Origin: Alicyclobacillus tolerans | Lineage (GTDB): Bacteria > Bacillota > Bacilli > Alicyclobacillales > Alicyclobacillaceae | Reading direction: 5' to 3' | Assembly (NCBI RefSeq): GCF_001447355.1 | Contig: NZ_JXBW01000001.1 | Span: forward strand, 62,001-126,000 | DNA: 64,000 bases | In this document: positions 7,534-17,808 of the stretch, one piece after another | Layout: every line of letters begins with the position of its first letter | How positions within the stretch are numbered: position 1 is the stretch's first letter | Notes under the pieces: generated by a model | Told to the model about the DNA's origin: nothing | Databases searched by the model: none | What the model saw: the letters and a program-made list of their open reading frames with translations, nothing else | Position numbers and translations under genes: made by a program

Positions 7534-10446
7534 GTGAAGAAGCGACGCAACCGTGTCGGTCAGGAAACCATCGTCGTCCGCGACCCTCGTGCAACTGCGC
7601 GCAAGCGTGAACAAAAGGCCTCGCGGTTTTGGGTTGCAATGCGGGTCAGCCTGTTCTCTTTGGGTAGCCTCGGCGTCTTAGGTAGCGCTGCGGGCGCTGG
7701 ATATGTCGCATCATTGTTAAAAGGCCTGCCCAAAGTGAATGCAGCGACGTTTGTCAACAACAGCGCTGCATCTGTCGTGTATGATTGCCACGGCAAAGTC
7801 ATTGGACGGTTCACAGGCGATGGCGACCGTCAACCCATCACGTCCATCTCACAGGTATCCCCTTATTTGGTCAACGCGTTTGTCGCAGCGGAAGACAAGA
7901 CGTTCTTTACGAATATTGGAATAAACCCTTTATCCATGGCTCCTGCCCTCGTACAGGATCTCGCAGGTCACAGCATCGAGAGCGGTGCCAGCACCATCAC
8001 GCAGCAGACCGTCAAACTTGCCGTGTTTCCAGAGCAACAACGGACAATGCGGCGCAAAATCCAAGAGATTGCCTTGGCCATCCAAGTCAATCATGTTCTC
8101 ACAAAAGATGAAATCTTGACCGACTATATGAATTGGGTATACATGGGGCGCATGGGCACCGACACGGTATATGGTGTCAGACGCGCATCCGAAATTCTGT
8201 TTGGCAAAAATCCAAAGGATTTAAATTTGCCCGAAGCGGCTTTTCTGGCAGCTTTGCCAAATAACCCGTCGTATTTTTCACCCTATGAATTTCCTCAACA
8301 CACATTGCAACGTCAGCACTACATCTTGGATCAAATGCTGGCGGACAAGCTCATTAGTCGTGCCGAATACGACCAAGCGTATCACTACGATGTGCTCAAA
8401 CATATTCATCCCGCTCCAGAGAGCGGTCTGCCCGCCCATCCATACTTAATGCTCGACGAGATTAAACCCCGCGTCATTCAGGCGCTTGTACAAGCAGGCG
8501 TGTATGAAAACGCGGTCCAAGCCGAGTCGGCTTTGCCGGTGGCGGGGTTGAAAATTTACACCACCATCGATTTGACCAAGCAGAATCAAGTTGAAGAAGT
8601 TCTGTCTAACGATGCTTTGTTCGCGGGCACCGACAAAACATATAAACTTGCTGGCGGCAAAACGGCGACGGATTTGTACGAAGCAGGCTTTACGCTCATC
8701 GACAACCAGACCGGTGGCATTCTTGCGGTCGGCGGTGGCCGGGACTACCTAAAAGACGCTATCGATCACGCCGACATCGCTCGGCAACCGGGCTCCTCCA
8801 TCAAACCTTTGCTTGACTACGGTCCAGCCATCGACCGCGGACTGATCACAGCTGGTACTGTGCTATATGATGCGCCTACCTTGTTTCCAGGCAGCGGCGG
8901 GGAACCAGCGTACGAACCACACGACGACGAACCAGACTTTGCAGGTTTGATGTCGGCTCGGCAGGCACTCTACGAATCGCGCAACGTACCGGCCATCGAC
9001 ATTCTCGCTGAGCTGACGCCCCAGGTTGGGTTTAGCTACTTAAGCAAGATGGGACTAGGTACGAACGCCAAAACACTCGATGGCGAACCGACCATCGTCG
9101 CCGACGACGAAAATCACTTGGCGGCGGCCATTGGTGGCCTGGACAATGGCGCGACAGTCGAACAGATGACAAGTGCGTATACAACCCTGGCCAATCAAGG
9201 CGTATGGCACGAGAGCTATATGATTAGCCAGATTGAGGACAATACCGGGAGGGTCTTATATCAAGCAGATCCACTGACACATCAGGTGTTTTCTCCAGCA
9301 ACAGCCTATATCGTGACTGACATGTTGCACGACGTTTTATATCACTCCGGGGGCACGGCGACGATGATTGGCGCGCATTTCCCTGGTCAGTATATTTCCG
9401 GGAAGACAGGCACGACAGATGCTCTTGGCGACGGCTGGTTCATCGGCTACACACAGCAATACACCGCAGGCATCTGGATGGGATATAACAATCATGAACT
9501 GATTTCGCCAGGCGCGGAGTACAACTTGAAGTTCACATTGTGGAATGACATCATGACGCCCATTCTCGCAGCCGCCCCGGCCAAGAAGCCCTGGCCAAAA
9601 CCGGCCAACGTGATTAGCAAAGCGGTGAGCAGCACCAGCGGGTTGTTGCCGACGCCTTTGTCGACCGCGCATGGTGAGATCACAACGGAACCGTTCGTGC
9701 AGGGTACGGAACCGACGCAATATGACGACGTGGACGTCGAAGTCAAATACGTCGTGATCCGTGGCAAGAAGTATTTGGCCACGAGCCATACACCTTTGTC
9801 CGAAGTGCGCACAGGCGTTTTTATGAAGCTCCCGGAAAACAGAATCCTCGATTGGGAGCACAAGGTTCCAGGCGGCATAACGGACGACACGCCATACTTG
9901 GCGCCGACCCAGCCGGATCCACGCGGTGGTATAGTGCTCGATGCGGGGAGCGTGCCCACTGTCACAAATCCGTCGCAAATGGCGGCACCAACAGGTTTAA
10001 CCGGAACCTTTGACGGCACGGATGTTACATTGAGCTGGAAACCCGTTACAGGGGCAAACCAGTATGACGTGTATCGCGCGAGTGATCCGAATGGCCCATA
10101 CACACAAATCGGAACAAACGTCGTGCCATGGTATGTCGATACGGCTGTACCGTCTGGCCAAACCACGTTGTATTACAAAGTGTTTGCCGAGTCCAGCATC
10201 GCGCTTTCCCAGGCGTCACAAACCATTGCCGTTCAGGTTGAACAGAGCGGCGGATCGAATGGCAGCGCCAACAACACGGCAAACGGCAGCACGGGTGCAC
10301 CTGCCGATACCCTCAACAGCACCACTCCTGCGACAAACGAGAGCAACCGCGAGGGAGACAGCTCAGATAACAGCGGCAATACAAATGACACAACGCGGCA
10401 GCCGAGAGCAACGCAGCACTGGCTCCCAGGCCTTGGGGGCCAGTGA
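7534..10446 (+). CDS. Class A penicillin-binding protein (PBP1A type) with FnIII domain
   Basis: 970 residues from GTG 7534, preceded by GAAGGGAGGGG. Cytoplasmic basic N-terminus, one membrane anchor (about 33-58), glycosyltransferase family 51 domain (about 90-270: AAEDKTFF, ASTITQQT, KDEILTDYMN), then a transpeptidase domain with the active-site SSIK (Ser422, Lys424), a 'YESRN' motif and KTGTTD near 624. A fibronectin type III domain (about 805-900) and a Ser/Thr/Asn/Gly-rich tail follow. It polymerises and cross-links peptidoglycan at the outer membrane face. The FnIII and the low-complexity tail, typical of some Bacillales PBPs, may contact wall polymers. It diverges from tyrS and converges on mutS2, eight bases apart. 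Confidence 0.93.
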   Translation: MKKRRNRVGQETIVVRDPRATARKREQKASRFWVAMRVSLFSLGSLGVLGSAAGAGYVASLLKGLPKVNAATFVNNSAASVVYDCHGKVIGRFTGDGDRQPITSISQVSPYLVNAFVAAEDKTFFTNIGINPLSMAPALVQDLAGHSIESGASTITQQTVKLAVFPEQQRTMRRKIQEIALAIQVNHVLTKDEILTDYMNWVYMGRMGTDTVYGVRRASEILFGKNPKDLNLPEAAFLAALPNNPSYFSPYEFPQHTLQRQHYILDQMLADKLISRAEYDQAYHYDVLKHIHPAPESGLPAHPYLMLDEIKPRVIQALVQAGVYENAVQAESALPVAGLKIYTTIDLTKQNQVEEVLSNDALFAGTDKTYKLAGGKTATDLYEAGFTLIDNQTGGILAVGGGRDYLKDAIDHADIARQPGSSIKPLLDYGPAIDRGLITAGTVLYDAPTLFPGSGGEPAYEPHDDEPDFAGLMSARQALYESRNVPAIDILAELTPQVGFSYLSKMGLGTNAKTLDGEPTIVADDENHLAAAIGGLDNGATVEQMTSAYTTLANQGVWHESYMISQIEDNTGRVLYQADPLTHQVFSPATAYIVTDMLHDVLYHSGGTATMIGAHFPGQYISGKTGTTDALGDGWFIGYTQQYTAGIWMGYNNHELISPGAEYNLKFTLWNDIMTPILAAAPAKKPWPKPANVISKAVSSTSGLLPTPLSTAHGEITTEPFVQGTEPTQYDDVDVEVKYVVIRGKKYLATSHTPLSEVRTGVFMKLPENRILDWEHKVPGGITDDTPYLAPTQPDPRGGIVLDAGSVPTVTNPSQMAAPTGLTGTFDGTDVTLSWKPVTGANQYDVYRASDPNGPYTQIGTNVVPWYVDTAVPSGQTTLYYKVFAESSIALSQASQTIAVQVEQSGGSNGSANNTANGSTGAPADTLNSTTPATNESNREGDSSDNSGNTNDTTRQPRATQHWLPGLGGQ

Positions 10447-10454
10447 CGCCGACA

Positions 10455-12788
10455 CTAGATGCGTACCGAGACGACGGTGGCACCATCCCCACCTTCGCTT
10501 TGCGCAGCCGGCTCGCTCGTCTTCACCTGCGGATGCCCCTGTAGGTGGCGTCGAATGGCCGTTTTCAGGGCACCGGTACCTTTACCATGAATAATGACGA
10601 TGCGGGCTAAGCCAGCTACCACCGCATCGTCCAAGTATTTGTCGATCCGCATCAAGGCGTCCTCCACCGTCTCTCCACGCACGTCGAGCTGCATGCGGAC
10701 ATCCTTGTTGCCCACCCTCTTTTTCGAGTGCGAGATAGCCACCGGCTCAACCGCCTCGGCGAGAACCGCCAAATCGTTTGCCGCCACTTTCATACGCATG
10801 GCCCCGAGTTGGATCAGCGCACTCTTGGAATCCGGCGCCACTTCGACAACGTCGCCTTTTTGTCCCAGTGAAATGACACGCACACGCTGACCGACGGAAA
10901 GCTTAGGACTCACCTTGCCCGAGCGCCTGGATGACGCCTTGCGTTCTGGCACAAGCCCTTCCAACCCTTTGCGCAGCTCGACCAATTCGTGATCCTTGAC
11001 CGTCGTATGGCGCATTTGCCGGAGTTCCCGAATGATTCGCTCCGCTTCCTGCTGCGCTTTCTCCACGATGGAGGCCGCTTCGTTTCGCGCTCGCTCGCGC
11101 ACATCGGCCAATTCCTTATCCAACGCCGATTCGCGTGCGTCGAGTTGCTCCATTTGGGCTCGTGCGTCCGCCCATGCTCGCACCGCCTCATCGCGCAGCC
11201 GCTCTGCCTCGCGGTTGGCGGCCTCAAGTTTCCCAATGAGTTCCTCGACATGAACATCCGTTTCGGCGACATGTTCCCGCGCCGCGGCCAGAATATCATC
11301 AGGCAACCCCAGCCTTTGCGCAATGGCGAGCGCATTGGATCGCCCTGGAACGCCCATCAAGAGTCGATATGTCGGGCGCAGACTCGCCAGATCAAACTCC
11401 ATGCTCGCGTTCATGGCATGCGGATTGTGAAAAGCATAACCTTTCAATTCTGCGTAGTGCGTCGTCGCCATCACGCGAGCCCCCACCTGCGTCAAGCGGT
11501 CCAAGATCGCGATCGCCAACGCTGATCCCTCTGCTGGATCTGTACCCGCGCCCAGCTCGTCCAACAGTACGAGACTCTTTTCGTCGACTTGTTGAAGCAT
11601 GCGAATGATGTTTTTCATGTGGGAAGAAAATGTCGAAAGGCTTTGTTCAATACTCTGCTCGTCGCCAATATCGACGAACACGTCGCCACAAAAACCAATC
11701 TCACTCTCCCTGCGCGTCGGCAAAAACAGTCCCGACATCGCCATTAAAGTGAGTAAACCAACCGTTTTCAAGGTGACCGTTTTACCACCCGTGTTGGGTC
11801 CCGTGATGATCAACAGGCGGAAATCAGCACCAAGTTCGACGTCGATGGGCACACCTGTCGGGTGGAGCTGCGGATGGCGAGCGCCATGAAGGCGCCAAAC
11901 ACCGTCTGTCAGCTGCGGCCGTTTTCCGTCGATCCGCCGCGCGTAGCCGGCCTTCGCAAAGATCAGGTCTGCCTGCTCGAGCAGTTCTACATTATTTTCC
12001 AGATCTTCAGAGACCGCCGCAATCACGGCGCTGATTTGCTGCAAGATGCGCTCGATCTCGCGCTCTTCCAAGACTTCGATCTCGCGAATACGCTCGCCGA
12101 TTTCTGATACTGCACGCGGTTCAATAAAAACCGTTGAGCCAGATGAAGACACGTCGCGCACGATGCCGCGAAGCTGATTTTTGTGTTCGACGCGCACAGG
12201 CAGGCAGTAATACGGTCCGCGCATCGCGACAATGGGCTCCTGTAGCAGCTTTTGATGGGTGCGTAACAACCTGTCCAGGGTCGTCCGTACCTCGCCTTCC
12301 CGGCGGCGCCGCTCCGACCTCAACTGTAGTAGCACATCGCTGGCGTGATCGAGCACTTGTCCGTCATCGCTGACAACTTGCCGAATCTCTTGTTCGGTGC
12401 GCCGCAAGTCGGCCATTGGTGCGACCAATTCGCTGAGCAGAGGCAGATCGATTTCCGTGGCAGCGTGTTCGATGAACTGCCGAAATGCTCGTCCTCCAGC
12501 GATAAACTGCGCTATGGCAAGCACCTGATCGGCTCCGAGCACACCGCCCACCTTGGCGCGAGACAGTGCCGGACGAATATCTGTAACACCTGCAAAGGGC
12601 GGGGATCCGGCACGTAGCAGACAGCGATAGGCTTCGTCGACTTTTGCCAAGGCGCTCTCTGCCTCAGCGCGAAAAGAAAATGGCGACATCGTCTGCGCCA
12701 ATTGTTTACCAAGACTGGACATGGCTTCGTCACCCACGCGTTGACGAACCCAATCGTATTCCAAGGCCTCAAGCGACCGTATGATCAT
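10455..12788 (-). CDS. mutS2: MutS2 ATPase/endonuclease
   Basis: 777 residues. Core and lever domains come first, then the MutS ATPase with Walker A GPNTGGKT, a DELGAGTDP Walker B/signature, a long coiled coil (about 510-630) and a C-terminal Smr domain (LDVRGETVEDA, IHGKGTGAL). MutS2 lacks the mismatch-recognition domain. In Bacillus it rescues collided ribosomes and restricts homeologous recombination. Start ATG 12788 has GGAGTG seven to eight bases upstream; the in-frame GTG nine bases earlier overlaps that site. It closes the pheST-zapA-cvpA group, though polX, usually upstream in Bacillus, is absent. Confidence 0.94.
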   Translation of the reverse strand: MIIRSLEALEYDWVRQRVGDEAMSSLGKQLAQTMSPFSFRAEAESALAKVDEAYRCLLRAGSPPFAGVTDIRPALSRAKVGGVLGADQVLAIAQFIAGGRAFRQFIEHAATEIDLPLLSELVAPMADLRRTEQEIRQVVSDDGQVLDHASDVLLQLRSERRRREGEVRTTLDRLLRTHQKLLQEPIVAMRGPYYCLPVRVEHKNQLRGIVRDVSSSGSTVFIEPRAVSEIGERIREIEVLEEREIERILQQISAVIAAVSEDLENNVELLEQADLIFAKAGYARRIDGKRPQLTDGVWRLHGARHPQLHPTGVPIDVELGADFRLLIITGPNTGGKTVTLKTVGLLTLMAMSGLFLPTRRESEIGFCGDVFVDIGDEQSIEQSLSTFSSHMKNIIRMLQQVDEKSLVLLDELGAGTDPAEGSALAIAILDRLTQVGARVMATTHYAELKGYAFHNPHAMNASMEFDLASLRPTYRLLMGVPGRSNALAIAQRLGLPDDILAAAREHVAETDVHVEELIGKLEAANREAERLRDEAVRAWADARAQMEQLDARESALDKELADVRERARNEAASIVEKAQQEAERIIRELRQMRHTTVKDHELVELRKGLEGLVPERKASSRRSGKVSPKLSVGQRVRVISLGQKGDVVEVAPDSKSALIQLGAMRMKVAANDLAVLAEAVEPVAISHSKKRVGNKDVRMQLDVRGETVEDALMRIDKYLDDAVVAGLARIVIIHGKGTGALKTAIRRHLQGHPQVKTSEPAAQSEGGDGATVVSVRI

Positions 12789-12898
12789 GTATCGCACTCC
12801 ATTGCATCAAACTCCAGAAATCCCATTCATTTTACCACATCGTCCGATGAGTGTCCGGCAACCATATCAGCAAGACACGTCAGGAGGGAGGCAGACAT

Positions 12899-13252
12899 AT
12901 GCACATTCTAGGCCATATTGTCCGCTTTGTTGTATCCGCACTGGTGCTGATGTTTGTCGGATACGTCGTTCCTGGTTTTGGCGTGATGGGATTTTGGTCA
13001 GCGATTTTGGCCGCCATCGTGATCACGCTTCTGGGACTCGCCATGGAGGCGCTGTTCGGCCGCCGTATTTCACCGTATGGGCGCGGCATTGTCGGCTTCA
13101 TATCGGGTGCGATTGTGATTTACGTCGCCCAACTGTTTGTTCCTGGCCTACACGCGAGCATCTTAGGAGCATTGCTCGCATCATTGGTCATCGGTATCAT
13201 CGACCTGTTCATTCCGACAAACCTGCGTCGTACACATGGCAACGAGCATTGA
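12899..13252 (+). CDS. Small four-helix membrane protein, phage-holin-4-like (YvlD family)
   Basis: 117 residues, almost entirely hydrophobic, with four predicted membrane helices (about 5-27, 30-50, 60-82, 85-107) and a short basic/His-rich tail. It matches the 'mycobacterial four-TM holin' family that includes Bacillus YvlD, a general membrane protein probably not a real phage holin. Start ATG 12899 follows GGAGGGAGG. It is monocistronic: its own terminator follows at 13266-13293, and it lies on the plus strand between two minus-strand genes that are normally neighbours. Function is unknown. Confidence 0.7.
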   Translation: MHILGHIVRFVVSALVLMFVGYVVPGFGVMGFWSAILAAIVITLLGLAMEALFGRRISPYGRGIVGFISGAIVIYVAQLFVPGLHASILGALLASLVIGIIDLFIPTNLRRTHGNEH

Positions 13253-13265
13253 CGCGGGCAAGCTA

Positions 13266-13293
13266 CGCCGGGGATACCCCCGGCGATTTTTTT
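13266..13293 (+). terminator. Intrinsic terminator of the holin-like gene
   Basis: CGCCGGGG (13266-13273) pairs with CCCCGGCG (13278-13285) over a 4-base loop, followed by seven T residues (13287-13293). Textbook terminator 14 bases after the stop codon. Confidence 0.93.
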
Positions 13294-13322
13294 GATCAAT
13301 CAAGAGGGGATCACGGTATGGT

Positions 13323-13874
13323 CTACAGGGATTGTGTACCCATGGCGTGCGCTTTGCCTTTGCCAAGCCTTGAGACGGCTTGATTGAAGGAAGGGCTGTT
13401 TAACCAGTGAACAATGGCGGAATGGTTGACCTGATGTTGAATGGAGGGTGTATTGACATAGTGCAAGATGAGGCCTATCACGTACACGAAAATGATGGCC
13501 AAAGCCACGCCAGCAATTAATCCTGCCAAACGGTTGACAAACGATAACACAGGCAAACTGAATAGAGCGTCCAGCAAACCAGCTGCATATCGCAACAATA
13601 AAAAGGTCACAATAAACACCAAACCGAAGGCAATGGCTCCTGACAGGTTGCTGAATAACAGGGAAGCGATTCCGCCTTTTTCCTGAACCTGCGTACCAAT
13701 ATGTAAGTGGGCAATGACAGGTGCCACGTACGGCCGAAGCCAGTATGACACAAAGTACGCGATAATGGCACCAAACAGGCGCGTCACCTGGCGGATGAGA
13801 CCAAGACGATAGCCGTTGATGGCTCCTAACACGATGATGGCCGCGAAAATCAGGTCAAGCACGTCTCCATTCAC
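13323..13874 (-). CDS. cvpA: CvpA family membrane protein
   Basis: 183 residues with four membrane segments (about 4-22, 30-48, 80-105, 115-140), the CvpA pattern including the N-terminal GAINGYRLGLIRQ loop. CvpA is named for colicin V production in E. coli; in Firmicutes it sits beside zapA and is linked to envelope integrity, with no defined activity. Start GTG 13874 overlaps the zapA stop (GTGA), so translation is coupled. Confidence 0.82.
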   Translation of the reverse strand: MNGDVLDLIFAAIIVLGAINGYRLGLIRQVTRLFGAIIAYFVSYWLRPYVAPVIAHLHIGTQVQEKGGIASLLFSNLSGAIAFGLVFIVTFLLLRYAAGLLDALFSLPVLSFVNRLAGLIAGVALAIIFVYVIGLILHYVNTPSIQHQVNHSAIVHWLNSPSFNQAVSRLGKGKAHAMGTQSL

Positions 13875-14146
13875 GATTGCGACGTGCCCCCCGTCTGTTC
13901 TTCCAACAAATTCACCAGCTCTTGGTATTCCCGCTGTAATTGATGCAACTGTTCGGCTAGGTTAAGTGCAGCTAAGACGGCAACGCGCCGCTCGTCCATA
14001 TACGAAGCTGTAGCAGCAATCTCCGCCATGCACCTATCGACCATCCTGGCGACTTCTTGAATATGTTGCTCGGAACTGGTCCCGCGCAAAGTATATTCGA
14101 TACCATGGATGACGACTTTCACACGATTCACCGACTTGTTGTCCAT
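13871..14146 (-). CDS. zapA: Cell division protein ZapA
   Basis: 91 residues. An N-terminal beta-rich head (KVVIHGIEYTLRG) and C-terminal coiled coil (about 55-85) match ZapA, which cross-links FtsZ protofilaments at the division ring. Met-Asp-Asn start at ATG 14146. It overlaps cvpA by four bases and lies about 100 bases after pheT, with a 10-bp hairpin (14165-14188) between. Confidence 0.88.
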   Translation of the reverse strand: MDNKSVNRVKVVIHGIEYTLRGTSSEQHIQEVARMVDRCMAEIAATASYMDERRVAVLAALNLAEQLHQLQREYQELVNLLEEQTGGTSQS

Positions 14147-14164
14147 CCATGTCCCGCCTTTCTA

Positions 14165-14188
14165 CACGGCGAACGCTTGTTCGCCGTG
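14165..14188. other. Perfect hairpin between pheT and zapA
   Basis: CACGGCGAAC (14165-14174), loop GCTT, GTTCGCCGTG (14179-14188). No T-run follows on either strand, so it is not a standard terminator. It may mark an RNA processing or attenuation point between the synthetase and the division genes. Confidence 0.5.
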
Positions 14189-14247
14189 ACATCCTTTCGT
14201 TATTTCCTACAAGATTCAGCATACCCATCTGAATCTCCTGCAATCGG

Positions 14248-16662
14248 TCATGACCGTAACTGTGCATTGTGATTGACGTGCAACGCGTCAATGGCCGTCG
14301 CAACAAGCTGCTCGATTTCGTCGTCTGTCAACGTGCGCTCCGCATCCTGGAAAAACATCGTGATCGCAACACTCTTCTTGCCTTCTGGCACACCTTCTCC
14401 GACATAGACGTCGAACGCCTTCAGGTCTTGCAGCAATCCTGACGTAGCGAGACGTTTATTCACCGTACGCAATAGATCCCCGACCAACGTCTCGCGGTCG
14501 ACGACGATCGCGATATCGCGGCGGCTTCCAGGAAACTTAGGGAGTGCCTTGGCCTGCATGTCGCTCTCGCGAGTGGCGAGCAAACTCGCAACATCGATTT
14601 CCGCATATATAGCCCGGTCGATTCCAAATGCTTTCGCCGTTTCCGGATGCAGTTCACCGACAACGCCAATCGTTTCCCCGCTTGCCACGACGTCGGCAGA
14701 ACGCCCTGGGTGTAGCCACGGTATGGCGGATCGAACATACGACGCATCGGCACCTAATGCAGCAAGGAGATTTTCCAGCACACCTTTGGCGTCGTAGAAA
14801 TCGTACCGACGAGCCTTTTCATATAAGGTTCCTTCAGTCTCTCCAAACCATAGCATCGCAATCACTTCCCGTTCCTGCGGCTGTGCGCAGAGAGGCAGTT
14901 CCGAAGTCAAGTACGACTTGCCGATTTCAAATATAGCTCCTCCCGACACTTGGTGCGCCAAGTTGTGCACCGCCACTTCGGCAAGGCTCGGCAACAGGTG
15001 TGTTCGCAATACACGACGTTCATCAGACATCGGCAACAGCAGCGGAATCGGCCGATAAGGTGACGAAAGCGGAGCCAACGCATCCGGGGACGTCAACGCA
15101 TAGGTGCGAACTTCGAACATTCCCATGTTCACAAGCAAGTCCCGAGCCTTCGCCAACATCGCTTGCCGACGATCTCGCATACCTGGCGTGACAGGAAGTA
15201 CCGTCACTGTCGACGGTATGTTGTCGTAACCGTGTAAGCGGGCGATTTCTTCATACAAGTCAGCCGTCAGCGCAACATCAGCGCGACGTGACGGCACCTC
15301 GACCAGCCACTTATCCTCCTGCCTGTGCACGCCAAAGCCAAGCGCATGAAAGATGGCTTCCATCTCGTCATTTGAAATCGCAAAACCAAGCGCTTCGCGG
15401 CACTGCTCTGGCACAAAGGGGACTTGCCGTGAATCGCCTGCTTGGCGCTCCTGATGCACAGCGACCGACGGTCCAATGGGCCTTGCACCACCCAGCTCGA
15501 CCAACAAAGCCGTCGCGCGTGCCAGTGCTGGGGAAATAGCGGCCGGATCGACGCCCTTCTCAAAGCGCTGCTGTGCTTCCGAGCGCAGCCCCAGACGCTG
15601 CCCTGTGCGGCGGACGGAGCTGCCGTCAAAGCGCGCCGACTCTAGGGCAATCCGCCTCGTCGACGCCGTGATCTCGCTGTTTTCGCCACCCATGACACCA
15701 GCCAAGCCAATGGCCTTTTCAGGATCCGAAATGACAATCATGTCACGCGTCAACGTTCGCTTCTGACCATCGAGCGTCACGAGCTCTTCGCCATCATGCG
15801 CCTGACGCACGACAATCTGCGATTGGGCAATGCTGTCTGCGTCGAAAGCGTGCAACGGCTGCCCCCATTCGAGCATGACATAGTTTGTCACATCGACCAC
15901 CAGATCGATGGTGCGAATCCCCATCGCCATCAGGCGCATCTGCATCCAAAGCGGCGACGACGTCTGGTTGATACCATCAAGCACCTGGGCCTCGTAGCGC
16001 GGGCAACGCTCTGTGGCGAGATCGATGGCGATAGGCGACTCTCCCACGCCCTTTGGCGCCTCAATGTGCTCTGGAAAAGAATGCCCAGACCGCAAAATGG
16101 CGGCCACTTCGTGAACAAGGCCGCGAATCGAAAAGCAGTCGCTGCGATTGGGCGTGAGATCGATGTCGAGCACTACGTCGTCCAGGCATAGTACCTTGAC
16201 AATATCCTCACCAATCGGTGTCTCCTCGGGCAACACGAACAGCCCGGTGGCCTGAGCACTGGGCAACAAACGCGTTTCCAAGCCAATTTCCGCCGCCGAG
16301 CAAAGCATGCCGTTCGATTCGACACCGCGCAATGTTGTGCGCCGAATCTGCACTCCACCAGGCAACGTTGCGCCGGGCAACGCTACAGGCACGCGCAACC
16401 CCGGATTTGCATTGGATGCACCACAGACGATTTGCAGAGGCTCACCGGTACCGACATTCACCATGCAGACGCGCAACCTGTCCGCATCCGGGTGCTGCCG
16501 AGCCGAGACGATCTCGCCAACCACCACGCCAGAGACTCCTTTATTGCGCGGTTCGACCGCGTCGACGGCGAGCCCTGCGCTGGTCAGCTTGTCCGCAAGT
16601 GCCTCCGGCGACAAATCCGCGAGATCGACATATTCACGCAACCATTGGTATGAGACTTTCAC
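14248..16662 (-). CDS. pheT: Phenylalanyl-tRNA synthetase beta subunit
   Basis: 804 residues, full length. Domains in order: an EMAP-type tRNA-binding domain (about 40-155), B3/B4 editing domain (about 210-390), B5 domain (about 405-475), a catalytic-like core and the C-terminal FDX-ACB domain (about 710-803, with FPGSRRDIAIVVD). It binds and edits tRNA-Phe as the beta half of the alpha2-beta2 enzyme. Start GTG 16662 has GAGGAGTGGAAGC before it. It lies 27 bases after pheS in the T-box-controlled operon. Confidence 0.96.
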   Translation of the reverse strand: MKVSYQWLREYVDLADLSPEALADKLTSAGLAVDAVEPRNKGVSGVVVGEIVSARQHPDADRLRVCMVNVGTGEPLQIVCGASNANPGLRVPVALPGATLPGGVQIRRTTLRGVESNGMLCSAAEIGLETRLLPSAQATGLFVLPEETPIGEDIVKVLCLDDVVLDIDLTPNRSDCFSIRGLVHEVAAILRSGHSFPEHIEAPKGVGESPIAIDLATERCPRYEAQVLDGINQTSSPLWMQMRLMAMGIRTIDLVVDVTNYVMLEWGQPLHAFDADSIAQSQIVVRQAHDGEELVTLDGQKRTLTRDMIVISDPEKAIGLAGVMGGENSEITASTRRIALESARFDGSSVRRTGQRLGLRSEAQQRFEKGVDPAAISPALARATALLVELGGARPIGPSVAVHQERQAGDSRQVPFVPEQCREALGFAISNDEMEAIFHALGFGVHRQEDKWLVEVPSRRADVALTADLYEEIARLHGYDNIPSTVTVLPVTPGMRDRRQAMLAKARDLLVNMGMFEVRTYALTSPDALAPLSSPYRPIPLLLPMSDERRVLRTHLLPSLAEVAVHNLAHQVSGGAIFEIGKSYLTSELPLCAQPQEREVIAMLWFGETEGTLYEKARRYDFYDAKGVLENLLAALGADASYVRSAIPWLHPGRSADVVASGETIGVVGELHPETAKAFGIDRAIYAEIDVASLLATRESDMQAKALPKFPGSRRDIAIVVDRETLVGDLLRTVNKRLATSGLLQDLKAFDVYVGEGVPEGKKSVAITMFFQDAERTLTDDEIEQLVATAIDALHVNHNAQLRS

Positions 16663-16689
16663 GCTTCCACTCCTCTTCGACGTATTTGA

Positions 16690-17739
16690 TTATGCTCGAG
16701 CAAACTGCGCCAGAAAGCGCAAGTCATTTTGATACAACAAGCGAATATCTGAGATTCCGTAGCGCAACATGGCGATGCGTTCTGGACCCATACCGAAGGC
16801 AAAACCACTATAGCGTGTGCTGTCGTAGCCAGACATGTCGAGGACGCGGGGATGAACCATGCCTGCGCCAAGAATCTCTATCCAACCCGTGCCCTTACAC
16901 ACGCGACAGCCTTCCCCATGACAGTGCACGCACAAAAGATCCACCTCAGCGCTTGGTTCGGTGAACGGAAAGTAACTGGGTCGCAATCGCACACGCTGCT
17001 CGGGTCCGAACAAAGCTTTGGCAAACGATTCGAGCGTGCCTTTTAAATCACTCATCCGAATTCCTTCGCCCACAACCAGGCCTTCGATCTGAGTGAATTG
17101 ATGTGAGTGTGTCGCGTCATCCTCATCCCGACGGTACACTCTCCCAGGAACGATCACCTTAATGGGAATGTCACCTTGCATACGTTCCATCGTGCGCACC
17201 TGCATCGGCGACGTGTGCGTGCGAAGCAAGAGTTCGTCACTTAGATAAAACGTATCCTGCATATCGCGCGCCGGATGATCTTTGGGCAGGTTCAGCAACT
17301 CGAAATTGTAATGGTCGGTTTCGATCTCGGGACCATCGACAATGGAAAAGCCCATACCGAGAAAGATATTCTCAATCTCTTGAATCACGCGCGAAATGGG
17401 GTGGATGGCCCCCCTGCCGATTGCCCTTCCCGGCAACGTGATATCGATGGTCTCTTGGGCGAGACGAAGGGCTTGCTCGGCAGCTGCCAAGGCCGTTTGC
17501 CGTTCCAGATACGCGTCTTCGAACGCCTTACGCACCTCATTCACCCGCTCACCAAATAGCGGGCGTTCCTCCTGCCCAAGACTCCCCATTTGCTTCGACA
17601 GTGCATTCAACTCGCTCTTTTTTCCGAGATATTGCACACGCCAATTCGTCAAATCCCTGGTCGCCGAGATCTCCGTCAGTTTCGCCAGTGCGGTTTCCTG
17701 TAAACGCCGCAACTGGACGATCAACGCTTCCATATCCAC
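16690..17739 (-). CDS. pheS: Phenylalanyl-tRNA synthetase alpha subunit
   Basis: About 349 residues. An N-terminal coiled-coil arm (1-85) is followed by the class II catalytic domain with motif 2 ([18 protein letters not shown]), [12 protein letters not shown] and motif 3 ([14 protein letters not shown]). It activates phenylalanine and charges tRNA-Phe with PheT. The start is GTG 17739 or ATG 17733: AAGGGGG lies eight bases before the GTG, so I chose it. Upstream is a Phe-specific T-box leader. Confidence 0.94.
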   Translation of the reverse strand: MDMEALIVQLRRLQETALAKLTEISATRDLTNWRVQYLGKKSELNALSKQMGSLGQEERPLFGERVNEVRKAFEDAYLERQTALAAAEQALRLAQETIDITLPGRAIGRGAIHPISRVIQEIENIFLGMGFSIVDGPEIETDHYNFELLNLPKDHPARDMQDTFYLSDELLLRTHTSPMQVRTMERMQGDIPIKVIVPGRVYRRDEDDATHSHQFTQIEGLVVGEGIRMSDLKGTLESFAKALFGPEQRVRLRPSYFPFTEPSAEVDLLCVHCHGEGCRVCKGTGWIEILGAGMVHPRVLDMSGYDSTRYSGFAFGMGPERIAMLRYGISDIRLLYQNDLRFLAQFARA

Positions 17740-17808
17740 AAGTCCTGCCCCCTTCGACTTCTTCTGCACATCCAACCTGCACGTACAAGTTGACTTTCTG
17801 GCACAATG

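Noticed and set aside
12899-13252. Phage holin in a prophage
   Set aside because: No phage genes are near it, and the same fold is common in bacterial YvlD-type membrane proteins.
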